Part shown: piece by piece, positions 32,231-43,390 of the stretch
How positions within the stretch are numbered: the first letter of the stretch is position 1
Layout of the letters: every line of letters starts with the position of its first letter
NCBI GenBank assembly: GCA_021234155.1
Contig: JAJEKV010000086.1
Span: 1,488,001 to 1,552,000 of the forward strand
Source of the DNA: Isoetes taiwanensis
Taxonomy: Eukaryota > Streptophyta > Lycopodiopsida > Isoetales > Isoetaceae
Length of the DNA stretch: 64,000 nt
Direction of reading: 5' to 3'
The notes under the pieces: model-generated
Database searches by the model: none
Told to the model about the DNA's origin: nothing
What the model saw: only the letters and a program-made list of their open reading frames with translations
Translations under genes and position numbers: made by a program

Positions 32231-33636
32231 AGAGCTACTTCTCACCACCCGAAGTATTTATGGAGTGGTTTGTATATTTTAATCTATAAAGCAGTCTTCA
32301 TTTATCAACCTTGTAAATTTGGGATTTTCAGGTTTGACTAAAAATATTTTTGGAAATTTTTTTAAGTCATTTCCTAAGATTTTAGGGGTTCTATCTGCTG
32401 GAAAAACATTCAGATTTGCCAAATATTGTAGATTTGTTTTGCACATATGATTTTGGTCATGGATATCTGATCGAAATAGCATACGCAGGATGCCACGCAA
32501 AACCAACATGCATGCAGTTCGGTGACATCTACAAGATATGTCTTCGAAAGAATTTGATTTGCATCGTCAAGATCACTCCACCCAAATGGCATAGGTTTTT
32601 TTTCTAGAATGTCGAGCTGGAAGAAAAAAATTATGAAGACTGCGATGACTAAAGTTCATGTACAGAAGGGAGTTCCTGTATATGGCACCGCAGCAGCATC
32701 GGAGTATGGAAAGGTCCACAAGAAATTAAAATGCCTTTTACATTCAAAATTTAGTGTTGCAGCTTTGGCATCATGTTCTTGCCTGCCACATACCAGATCA
32801 TAGGTTTTGTATATTATTATCATCCTTCCCAGGTTTTGTATGTTAAGCTCAGTTCGTTGGAAACCACTTCGCTCATAATTTAGTTCAAAGAGATTTTCCT
32901 TCCATTGATAAGGAGCACATGGTAGGTTTGTGACCACGATTTTCGTAATTTGCTAAAACTTTAGGACAATTGTGGCATTTTTCCTTCCCTAACTATGTTG
33001 CCTATGAATCTGCAAGTTTTTCTTATCTAGGCTATTGCTCTTTTGTGCATAGTTCTTTGCTTCACTATACATTGCTATATGCATATATTCTAGAATGGAA
33101 CATGTTCTTAATGAAAGCCCCAAATTCATACCAATAAATGCCGTAATGTAAAAGCCTGCAGCAAGGATGGCGCAAACACAAAGACTGAATTTGCTTCCTC
33201 CTTTTTTGAATCTTTCAGACCCTTTGCTTTATTTCGGATGATAGAGTTCGATAAGGTCTTCTAGTAATGTAACATGGCTAAACTTCTATTGTGGGTTGCT
33301 CCAGCTCATGTCCGGAGGAGTCACTTCACATGCTTATGCATTCAATAGAGGCATAGTTAAAAAATTCAAACCCTAAAGTAACTGTGAAACTCAAATCCGT
33401 ATTGAAGCAAATGGAATGCTCTTTCTAAGATGTAGTTGAAGTGGTAGCAGCCAATGTGATGCACTGTCCTTGAAGACGCAGACCCGGTATTCTACATATT
33501 CTCTTTGCTGCAATATATTCTTATCAATTTATTTAGTTTCGAAGTAGCAAGTATATGACAAGCTTATTATTTGGAATGCTCATACACCACAATGTCCAAG
33601 AAGAGTCAGCTTAATGGCAGAGGAAGCTATACACGC
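32231..33636. other. No recognisable gene
   Basis: AT-rich DNA. A plus-strand frame at 32609-32803 (MSSWKKKIMKTAMTKVHVQK) is short, with no recognisable domain. No repeats stand out. Confidence 0.4.
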
Positions 33637-33637
33637 A

Positions 33638-34283
33638 TTCTAGAATGGGACTCGCAAGAAACCAACAAACCGCCCGCATAGATAGGCTTCTCATTCATGT
33701 CAGCAGATTTTCTACAATGGTGGACAGTGGGTAGCCGCACACATGCGAACTACCCACAAAAAATAAAGGGAAAATCCAATTATATCACGTGGACCCCAAA
33801 AAATACAATGCTAAAAGATGAGTGGCTGATGTACCTGCCGAAAGCTTATCACCGGGATTAAAAAACCCCGCCTTTTCGGGTTTTCGAGGAAAAACCCTAG
33901 TGATAAGCCTTCGGCAAGGGGCTTAGACAAACGTAAGGCATAGAAATCGCTCCCAAAAACCCCCGCATGGAGAAGTCGAAACAGATGCCGCTCGCCAACC
34001 TGTACCTGCACATCACCAACACAACAAACGAGACAAACATATCAGAGAATAGCATCACCCAGCGGGTGGAAAAACATGATAAACAGAAAATTGTGCACAA
34101 TACAATAAACAAAGAAGGGGGGGAGGGAGGGTTCAAAGAGAATAAGGTACTGCTGAGAGAAGAGGAAGCGCCGATGAGACGTGGATGCAGAAACGCGCCT
34201 GAAATAGTGAACTCCCAACCAAAACGGGCATGCGCCGCCCGCATGCATGCAAGACATGCATGCTCGTCCCATTCTAGAATGGC
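33638..34283. mobile_element. MITE-like element A (TIR CATTCTAGAATGGGAC)
   Basis: The left end CATTCTAGAATGGGACTCGC (about 33640) and the right end CTCGTCCCATTCTAGAATG (about 34264-34282) are inverted copies over at least 16 bases, enclosing about 645 bases. The interior includes a strong hairpin and a 179-bp block repeated in element B. No transposase is encoded, so it would be non-autonomous. No target duplication is established. Confidence 0.65.
33836..33916. repeat. Hairpin (17-base arms) inside MITE-like element A
   Basis: TGCCGAAAGCTTATCAC (33836-33852) pairs with GTGATAAGCCTTCGGCA (33900-33916) with one mismatch, across a loop that itself contains AAAACCCCG/CGGGTTTT-like pairing. Confidence 0.75.
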
Positions 34284-34308
34284 GATCCGATGTCTCGGAT
34301 CGATGCGA

Positions 34309-34641
34309 TTCTAGAATGGGACTCGCAAGAAACCAACAAATCGCCCGACTACCAGAGAACTTCCTTACAAACTAGGATCGAGGACGAAGGTCACAGGACG
34401 AAGGCCGAATGCCGGAAAAGGATAGCATGAAAGAAATGCCAAATTGGCTAAACTAGGCAGGAAGAAGCCCCTCCCCTGCCTGGAAATAATTCAAAGAGAA
34501 TAAGGTACTGCTGAGAGAAGAGGAAGCGCCGATGAGACGTGGATGCAGAAACGCGCCTGAAATAGCGAACTCCCAACCAAAACGGGCATGCGCCGCCCGC
34601 ATGCATGCAAGACATGCATGCTCGTCCCATTCTAGAATGGC
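34309..34641. mobile_element. MITE-like element B (same TIR), tandem to A
   Basis: It begins ATTCTAGAATGGGACTCGC (about 34309) and ends CTCGTCCCATTCTAGAATG (about 34623-34641), the same inverted ends as element A. The blocks 34132-34310 and 34490-34668 are direct repeats of 179 bases with one difference seen (AGTGAAC/AGCGAAC). They cover the right end of each unit plus the following GCGATCCGATGTCTCGGATC. B looks like an internally deleted or duplicated relative of A. Confidence 0.65.
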
Positions 34642-35214
34642 GATCCGATGTCTCGGATCGATGCGATTATTGTTGCATGTATAAATACGTGCCTTAATAT
34701 ATGAGCGATGAGTTTTCTATTTAAACTCATTGGTCTGTTTTTGTAGCACAGATTTGTCTTTGTCCTGGTCTTGTCTTTGTCCTGATCATGATATTGTAGA
34801 ATATTGTTTATCTTACATCCTTGGAGTGTTATGCATATGTGATTCTTTGCAATTCAACTTAAAATACCTTCTTCTTATGACAGCTTCTCAACTTTGCAAG
34901 TTGCTATCTCATGGAAAACTTGAGTTATATATCTCCTGTCTAGCATGGCATATCCAGGTTCTTCTAATTCCTATATAGAGACATATCGTAGATCTTTTTG
35001 AATGAGTGTCTTATAAAAAAAGTCTCTCTTATAAAAAAGTCTCGATTTAGATCTAGCAATTGCACACAATACATCATCATGGCCATGTTGACTACATGTG
35101 CACAATTTTCCAAGCCCTTCATTCGCACTGTTCCCTCTTATGGATTTTACCTTATTTTCTATGCTTCTATAGTTTGTTACTTGAGGATCATTCGTTGGGC
35201 TTCGAAATAGGGAT

Positions 35215-35775
35215 GCTTTTCGACCGAATGGATTTTATGATACTAAATGCATCAGATGAACTGTTGTTTGAAGAAGCCATATCTGGGACAGAAAAAGCTA
35301 TTTTTTTACATCGGTTAGTGACCTGTGCAGCTTGCAATGGAAGTGGTGCAAAATCTAAAAGGCATATTCAAAGATATAGCAATTGTGGAGGAAAAGCTTG
35401 ATCAAGTTCATGAGACAAAACAAATGGCTTTTGGCAGTTCTTTCCAGGTGCAATTTGTACTTATGGAATAATGTATTTTTGAGATAAGCTGATAAACCAA
35501 GTCTATTATCAAATGCGTATACAATATGCCAGAATGAAATAATTTGGCCCTATGATTTTGTTAGATGAATAGTCGTGAAGGAGAATTGGGCATTTTACTG
35601 ATATGACGACTTTGCAATGAACAAATATGATTCAGGCTTTATAGTTTGCAAATACTCATTTTCTTAGATGAATTTGCAAATTTCTAGGTGTTCAACCTAT
35701 AGAGGCAACATATCAGAGTATTGTTCTAAGTGTTCTGGTAAAGGGTGCATTAAGATGCAGAAGTACATGTGCAGG
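35215..35775 (+). pseudogene. Type I DnaJ (Hsp40) zinc-finger fragment
   Basis: The plus strand has LLFEEAISGTEKAI, then TCAACNGSGAKSK and SNCGGKA, the start of the DnaJ Cys-rich domain (CxxCxGxGAK). A stop and frameshift occur near 35399, and the next frame continues to a donor at 35447 (TTCCAG|GTGC). A second piece near 35700-35765 reads ISEYCSKCSGKGCIKMQK, matching the last zinc repeat of plastid-type DnaJ proteins. The J domain and C-terminal peptide-binding domains were not found. DnaJ proteins are Hsp70 co-chaperones; this one is a broken fragment. Confidence 0.7.
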
Positions 35776-36390
35776 TACTAAGGAGCAACCAATGACACTG
35801 TAATTCAGGTTCCACGTCAGGGCAACATTGGGCAAAATAGTGTCTCTTGACTGTTACCATATGCCTGAGCCTCCATGTGGCACCCAAGAAACAAAACCAT
35901 TACTAGGAGGTTGCAAAATGAATTGGTCTGAATTTGAAAGAGAAGAAAGGCTTTGTGTTTGGCCTTGGCTAATTTTAGTACCCTTCAAAAATGGTGGCAA
36001 AGTATTGAATTTGCATGTTTTAAGTGCCATGGTTGAGTCCACCATGGGCAAGCCATGTAACACAAATTATAGCATATGCTAGACAAAGAAAGTACGATGT
36101 GGCTCCCTAGATGTCGGACCATTTGAAAAACAACAAACTCTATAATGTGTGGATTTTTTAATAGAAAATGGCAATGTATAATTTGCATAATCTTGCAGTT
36201 CTCTGGTCTATGTGTTTCTTTGTCACACATGGCATGCCTGCCATTTGGTGGAGGTGATTTGGATGGCATGATTTTTTTGGATTCGAGTTGATCTAACATT
36301 TATTATGATTTAAAAATTATGCCCGTTCAAGTATGTATACTTTACTTTCTCTCTTTTGAAGCCTTTTGTTGTTTGATTTGCTAATGAATT

Positions 36391-36720
36391 GAACTTCATG
36401 TTTCATATAGTTAGCTAAAGCAATTTACATTGCATATGGTAAAGAGGAAATAATATACTCCTCGACAATAATTGTTAAAAGATTGGCTACATGGATTAGA
36501 CTTCATGTTTCACATGGTTAGCGAGTAATTCACACTGCAGATGGTCCAAGAGGAAATGGTCTAGGATAATGCATCCTCGTGATGATCCAACAAAAGTACA
36601 ACATCAGGTTCATATTAAGTTTTGACAGCTTTGAGAACCTCCGTCTTAATCAGGTTCAAATTAAGTTTTATATAATTGCACAATTTTGAGAACCGTCTCA
36701 ATCAGGTATGCAAACTTTCT
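36391..36720. repeat. Local tandem duplications (about 115 bp and 62 bp)
   Basis: A longer unit starting ACTTCATGTTTCA appears near 36392 and 36508 with diverged copies of TGGTTAGC, TTCACA and AAGAGGAAAT. A shorter unit starting CAGGTTCA.ATTAAGTTT, with GAGAACC further on, appears near 36605 and 36651. These are non-coding. The surrounding 35.8-37.6 kb shows no gene. Confidence 0.6.
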
Positions 36721-37642
36721 AAGGACATGCACTAATGCAAATTGCCGATAATTTGTATTAATGTTTAAACACATAACATAAGCTAAGTGATGCATATAAA
36801 TATAAAATTATGCATGGATGGCATCATTCTAACCCCATGATGAACATTTACAGGCTTTCACAAATCTTGCACTTTACGCTCCAATGCATTATTTTCTAAT
36901 ATTGTCCCTTTCCAGATTTAACAAGGTATTGTATGTATGTGCCTACAAAAAATGGTTGGCTACAATAGAATTGTAGTTAGCCTTGGCAAAATTTAAAAGT
37001 AGAGGGCATGGATGTGTACAAAAATATATCCCCAAAAGATTTCGAACATCCAAACTCAACATCTACATCCATACATAATAGATGATCTTTATATGGTAAG
37101 AAATTCAACTTAAATAACGTCAATATCTAATTGGTTTCGTTGCATCATCTAATTAATCCAACCACATGCCTCGCATTAACTTATCTTTGTACTTATGGCC
37201 GGCAATGCCAGCCTTACTAGATGGAGATGTTCATTATATTATTAGAGAGGAGACTTCAAAGTAATTAGATTTTCTTTTTCTATCAAACATGCCTTTTGGA
37301 TCATTATATTACATCTCGACCACCCTTTCAAATTGTAGTAAAGTCCGGCAATGTCGGGCACTATAACTAGTTTTTTTTTTTTAAATTCTAAGTGTTCTAC
37401 AATGATCATTAGGCAAAGCAAACGCCAAAACTGTTTTTAAATCCCATTCTAGACTTTAGGTTTGCGTTTCTGTTCCAGTCCCATTCCGTGTAACTAGGCT
37501 CTAAATACAAGTCTCTCTTGCACCTCTTGGGATAAATTTACCGTGGCATTCTTTGGTTCCGAATCTGTGCAATTGGACTTATTATTCATGTTCTCACAAA
37601 ATACACATTCTCGTCCTATATGACGAGAGACAATTGTCTCTT

Positions 37643-37669
37643 GAGGCCTAACAACGTCGGTTAGGCCTC
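37643..37669. repeat. Perfect 10-bp stem hairpin
   Basis: GAGGCCTAAC, a seven-base loop (AACGTCG), then GTTAGGCCTC. The palindrome GAGACAATTGTCTC lies just upstream at about 37626-37639. It could be the end of a DNA element, possibly the neighbouring PIF/Harbinger remnant. Confidence 0.55.
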
Positions 37670-37849
37670 GAAAATTGCCTGCTCGCCAAGATCAGAGTAG
37701 TAGATCGTCTCCGGTAGGGTAGAATTTTGTGGAATAATTCTCGTTCAAATCTGGATTGACCTCCAAAATGTGGGATATTTCTTTCCTTGTTCTTGCTGGT
37801 ATGTAGGCTTTGTGGGATATTTCGATTGCCATGATTCTTGCTTAGGGTT

Positions 37850-39150
37850 GCATTTTCGGGCATTCTATCATGGTTCCACTCATTCTAGGCATGATTGCCA
37901 TGCTCCTGCGAACTCTATCACTCGAGTTTGACTTCCAAAGATTCTGTTTACAGCTTATTGAGCTCAACGACCTTGAAAATTCCATGAATGTGTTCGATGG
38001 CGATGATTGACAGGACAATAATGGTATATTCTTCTGTGCTTCCTCGACTTTGATGTTAGCTAGCTTCTTTAGAATTAGAAGACAACCTAGAAGATTTTGG
38101 ATTGTTCCAAGGCAAAGAACACAATGGAATAGTATAAGATAATCACACATGGAATTGTCTCATTTGAAGATGATATGTGGTATCAATTTTACAGAACAAA
38201 AAGGGCCAGCTTTGAGAGACTTATAGGATTAGTTGTGCCCTACTAATTAGGCCAGGAGTGAAGGTCAGGGCCCCTGTTAATCATAGGAAAGCAGTTACCA
38301 TGGTCCTTTACGTTCTTGCACACGGTGACATGTCATTGCATGTGGAACGGAGATCCTATGTTGGCAAATCTACAGTGCAGAAATATGCCAAGAAAACAAC
38401 ACTAGTGTTGGCCTCAAAGGCGATGATATATAAAAGATTTGTGGCCATGCCTACTGGTGCAAGATTAACTCAATGTATACGGGAATTTCATGATGCAAAA
38501 GAAAAGGGACAAAGGTGATGACTACTCCAGCTGACATAAAAGGCATTCTTGTCTACTACAGGGTATTGTTACACACATCAAGTTGTTTATAAATGTGTGT
38601 GATAAGAACAGGTTTTGTCCATGACACGAACTAGTTCAAAAGGAGCTCCATTTACAATAAAATTGCCTCCAAACAAATTCTGCACGAACCAGTAGTATGA
38701 GTGGCAGGAAAATAAAAAAAGGCCAGCCTATTGATGAAGAAATTCATGTGAGTATCCCTTCATTTCTACTAGGTAATTCTGCATATTCTAGCAGACCATT
38801 CCTCCTCAAAGTTTTTTCATAAACTCGTGGTCCTTATGGTAAGTTGAATAAGAGGATTTGCAGGGGTGGAGTTTGTGTGGGAAATGGATTTGGGATTGTA
38901 AAAGAAAAATTCAGAATACTCAAGCACTTGCCCATCCATATTGGAAAGGCCGCGAAGATTACTTATACAGCTTGTGTTCTTTAGAACTTTTACATGATGG
39001 AAGACATGGGATGGGACATGTTGCCAATTAAAGAAGACCCTGAACCTGTGTACGACTATGAAACCGAAGCTATGAACAGGGCTCTGAAGAAGCAAGGAGA
39101 GCAGATGAGGCATGTTTTATTTGAGAACTTGGATGGCCATGTCCTATTGT
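37850..39150 (+). pseudogene. PIF/Harbinger-type transposase, heavily decayed
   Basis: Scattered plus-strand pieces follow the order of a Harbinger (DDE_Tnp_4) transposase. Near 38075-38110 there is RIRRQPRRFWIVPRQR. Near 38258-38518 there is VNHRKAVTMVLYVLAHGD, then YVGKSTVQKYAK (the helix-turn-helix-like segment). Near 38885-39110 there is GFGIVKEKFRILKHL, then ACVL.NFYMMEDMG, matching the conserved C-terminal FGRLKxRWRIL and CCVLHN motifs. The central catalytic part is unrecognisable and stops abound, so it is inactive. A Myb/SANT-like gene, the usual partner of this superfamily, lies on the opposite strand at 40.2-41.5 kb. Confidence 0.65.
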
Positions 39151-39467
39151 GACTGAATTGTTTGAGTTCCAAATGTTTTTTATTGAATCAACTTTGAATA
39201 AGAATTTCTTACTAGGTTGTGTAAAGGAATTGTAGTTTCAAATTTGAACATTTCCTGAAAAAAAATAGTCAGCACAAGAATGTACTACAATGAATTGCAA
39301 CCTATAGTGTTGTTTTTTGTGGATAATACAAGTATCTCAGTGGCAGAAATGCCATACAAACCTTGTTGATGTTAGTGGACTATATATTACTGTTCAGGAT
39401 TACAAAAAATACAGTGATAAAAAAGATCAATTTTTGAATCTATTCAGACTCAACAGAACTTTGAATC

Positions 39468-39592
<125 letters not shown>

Positions 39593-40200
39593 AATTTTAA
39601 TGTCCACGAAAACCCCATCGGGTTATGGGATCCAATACAAAAGAGGGGGCATAAGCCCGAACCAAAATGGAGGACAAAGCCCTAGCACAGAAACAAAAAT
39701 CTTCTAACAAGAACAAAGCAATGCAAAAATCGACCGAAGTCGAGCAGAAGCGACTAGACGTAATCCAACCATGGGTTTAGAGGCCACTGATCAAGGATAA
39801 GTGCTCTACCTCTCCGATAGACTGCCCATTTTCTTTGGAGCCTTGCCTCTCGAACCTTGCATAACTCGTCCCGTCGCCGAGTTAATTGAACTGGGGAGAG
39901 ATCCTCCTGTATCGAAAAGGGAGTACCCCTGAGATGACTCCTATGTTGTAGCACATAGAACCGATCTTGAGATGCCGCGAACTGTACCAGAAGATGGCGT
40001 GGCTGGTCGGGCCAATTAGCACCCACTCGTCGCGCCTTTAAAAGTTCTTGGGCTTCGAATATGCATAGTATCCGTGAAAAAATGTGCAGCGGCCTCGTTG
40101 TCTGAGCAGGAGTCTGTTTCTGGGACGCCTACTAGACGTAGGTTCAAGTAGCGGTCCTACTCAGGTTGGCCTATACCTGGGTTCTGTATGCTATCGAATG
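39593..40200 (-). mobile_element. LINE remnant: ORF1 RRM plus 3' end
   Basis: The minus strand reads NLRLVGVPETDSCSDN near 40140, then after a frameshift in a T run IFEAQELLKARRVGANWPDQ and HLLVQFAASQDRFYVLQHRS, HLRGTPFSIQEDLSP and VREARLQRKW down to 39754. These are the RRM and C-terminal parts of an L1-type ORF1 protein. A 3' untranslated segment and the tail then follow. ORF2 is absent between ORF1 and the 3' end, so this is an internally deleted or non-autonomous copy. Confidence 0.75.
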
Positions 40201-40213
40201 CTCTCGCTGATTC

Positions 40214-41475
40214 CTATGTATGTGTCTGAGCTGCATCTTGCATCTGGACATCCGCATTCTCGGATGGCGGTGCCTCTGGCACTATCTTAGTCTGGACCGT
40301 GGCATCTACACGTACTGTGTGCGCGGCTATCGCTGGATGCACCTCTGCTACTGCCTCAGTCTGTACCATGGCATCTGATCGCAATATGTGTGCAGACCTG
40401 TCTGGCGGTGACGAATGAGGACTAGTATGATGTATGTATTCTTTCATCAAGAGCTCCAATATTTCTAGAACCTGCGCCCAACTGTCCATAGGGAGTTGCA
40501 CAGAATTGGTGGTAACTGTAATTGTCGACCAAACCGACTGCATCTTGGAGTGAATTGTAAGCAAGGGGGACTCTGGCGTGGCCAAGTTTGAGGATACCGG
40601 AGATGTATCTGCTGGAACTGTGGCTTCCGTGGGACCGATTAGTGTTCGATTGCTTGGCATATCTTGCATCACTGGACTGCCTGTATTATCTATATTAACA
40701 TTGACATTGAGAATTTCCTCATTACATTCAAAGTGGTTCTCAAAAGCAGTATCAGTTCCAACAGTTTCATAAAAACTGTCATTCATGAATGCTTCAGAAT
40801 TGATGTGCAGATCAGCTGTCTCAAAAGCTTCATTTCCAAATTCTCCATCATCACCTGCACTTGGAATGGGATTGTCTTATGCAACACTATACTTGATCTC
40901 TTCCATTCTTTTATACCACTGCCAATTTGAAGGCGCTAAACCCGTGTGACCACAAGCTTCTTTCTTGTCCTTGAATTTGGCTTGCAGTTTATCCCATTTG
41001 TTTCTAAGCTGCCTCAATTCCACTAATCCAGAAACAATTGGCTGTAATTTCACAAGAATTTCTCTCCATTGCATATTGGACAAATTCAAGCTATCATTAG
41101 TAACTAATTTCATCTTATTCAAGAGGTTGAGGAAAGTAGAAACACCCTGATCTGTCCATTTTTAGACATGTGTCTTTCTACATCTAATGTTTTAGGACTT
41201 TCCTTATCATGCACAACAACAGCCAATGAATTCTCGGGTTTTAAATATTCACTCACAGTTACAGCAGATGCTTGAATTTCACTTAGAACATACTTACATC
41301 TCCTTTCCTTTGGCTGCTTCGTTGAGAGAATTGGCTCATAATTGGTCTCCAAATCCACATTCATTGAAATCTGCCCTGTCATTTTTTGAGTCTTCCTTGA
41401 AGCTATTTTCTCCACCCGAGGAGGCACAAACGGTTTGCTTCCTGATGGCAAGGCAGATCTAGTACCCTTAGACAT
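40214..41475 (-). pseudogene. Myb/SANT-like DNA-binding protein (frameshift and one stop)
   Basis: Two frames join to one protein. From the ATG at 41475 comes MSKGTRSALPSGSKPFVPPR and a Lys/Ser-rich arm down to HMSK near 41165. After a one-base loss in an A run near 41160 follows WTDQGVSTFLNLLNK, then LRNKWDKLQAKFKDK and APSNWQWYKRMEEI, a Myb/SANT-like fold. An in-frame TAA at 40877 interrupts. The same frame then stays open to 40214 with an acidic, Thr/Ser-rich tail containing two diverged copies of DAxVQTE.V. Such proteins are either trihelix-like plant factors or the DNA-binding partner of PIF/Harbinger transposases. The decayed transposase nearby favours the latter. The end abuts a LINE ORF1 remnant. 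Confidence 0.6.
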
Positions 41476-41915
41476 TTGATTTCGAAGAATTGAAGTGCAA
41501 CAAGCACGAAACAAAATCTGTTGCAACAGAATTTGAGATCAGTAAACTATATGAATGCTTATAATTGAATTGCTGGGATCAAATAAGATAAGGAATACCT
41601 GAATACCAAAAATCGGCAAGGCGGATGCAAGAATTAGTGGGAATTCAAGGAATTTGTGCGGCCTTGAAGACCAAGCAACAGAGGAAAATGGCGCCCCAAA
41701 TTTTCGATGAGGGAAAGTTTTCGAGGAGTTTTTTCAGGCGACATAATTTTAGGGGGATGGTTGAGTTAGTGGGTGATGAAAACACCCCTAACGGCTATTA
41801 GGAGAGAATCATCTCTCAAGGTGAGAGTTAAGTTTTCCCACTCTCACCCTTCTCTCCCAATCTCCCATCTTTTGTATTCTCTCTCATGCTTTCTAAGTCA
41901 TCATGTGGCCAAGGC

Positions 41916-41949
41916 CTCCCTCCCTCCCTCCCTCCCTCCCTCTCTCTCT
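41916..41949. repeat. CCCT/CT simple repeat
   Basis: Seven or so copies of TCCC followed by TCTCTCTC. It may belong to the edge of the neighbouring element. No gene is seen from 41476 to 43390. That interval also has a short T run near 42646 and a GC-richer patch near 43020-43200. Confidence 0.85.
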
Positions 41950-43390
41950 AAATTTTTTTTATCTCCAGTGCTATACGACTAGAGATAAATTTTATATCGT
42001 ATAGCACAAGAGATAATGAGAGTTGCTTAAGTAGCCCGTTAGGGGGCCAAAACAAATAAAAAAATGATAAACTGGCCGGCTAGATTTTGATTTATGCTGG
42101 CTTATTTACATGCTTTGTTTGCAGGTAGCTTGCGTTGCATGGTGCACTGAGCAGCTATCGGTTCAGCTCTAAGGCAGAAATGTTGCTTTGGCTACAAGCT
42201 TCAGCAGGAAGACAAATATGTAGGGTATGGTTGCCTTCCTTCGCGCATAGACCCGTGATCGCTCACCCCCATCCCTTTAAAAATACGTTGCAGGCCGTTA
42301 AAATAAAAAATCAATGGCTAAGATTTAATGTTATGATAACAGGGGCCATCCACCACGGTTTATGGGCCCATCCCCCACCATTTATGGGTTCCTCACTAAA
42401 AGTGTCATAACTTCTCTTTTACATCTCTATTTGGCACATGGACACGTGCATTTGAAAGCTATTTGAAAGGGCTTTCTAATGATGTAGATATCTCCCACGT
42501 TTGCCTCTTAAGTATCTTGCAAAACTTCAAAGAAGTGGATGGAAATCCCCTGCGTGCTAGGAAGGGGACCTGCTTCACGGAGGGGCCATTAGACTCCCTC
42601 CTCTTCCGCCTACTCTAACTTTTTGTAGATATGTCAGAATCAGGCGATTTTTTTTTTATTGGAAACGCAAACACATTAGGTATCCAAAAAACATGTTTTT
42701 AACCAATTTTGACTTTGACCGTGCCTCCATTTTTTAGTTTGCCTCTTAAGTGCGCGAAACATGGCGACCATACCTTAGAATCTGTTATATTCTACTTTTC
42801 CAAGTCAAATGTGTATTAAGTTGTTTTCTTAAGATTGTGAGAACCCTAAATAATAGAGCCACATCAGCATTTGACCCCGTCAAATGCTGGGCTACGTGGC
42901 CAGGATTGCATAATCATGGCATATTCCATGGAATATGTTATGATCTAACGGCTCACAAGCGATAACAATGATTCAAGGATAATGGAATGGGCAGACCAAA
43001 AAATTTTGCGAAAGAAGTTTTTGGCGGCCGCCTACTGACGTCGCATGTCGAGAGTGGCGAAGCCACAAGTGGCAGTACCATGTCAGCAGGCGACTGTCAG
43101 AAAATTTTGGCCGATATTTTGTGGTCCTGAAAATTCTTTAACGAAATTTTAGAGAGCTTGAAATCTGGCGTTTCCGGCAGTGCCGCTGCTCACCACTGCT
43201 CAGCAGAAATCTGACTGAAAGTTTGGGTTTATAAAAACCTGTTGAGCCGAAATTTTAAGGTCCCTAAAATTTCGTCAATGATATGTAGACCTAGTGAAAA
43301 CTAGAATGCAGATCTTCTTTATTTATTGACACGTATTGGTTATGAACATTATAAATCACAAAAAGTGCTTACGTCCTATTTATAAATAGC

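Noticed and set aside
33967-34314. Plus- and minus-strand open frames of about 115 codons
   Set aside because: They span the MITE-like element and its duplicated block and end within its inverted repeat; no domain is recognised.
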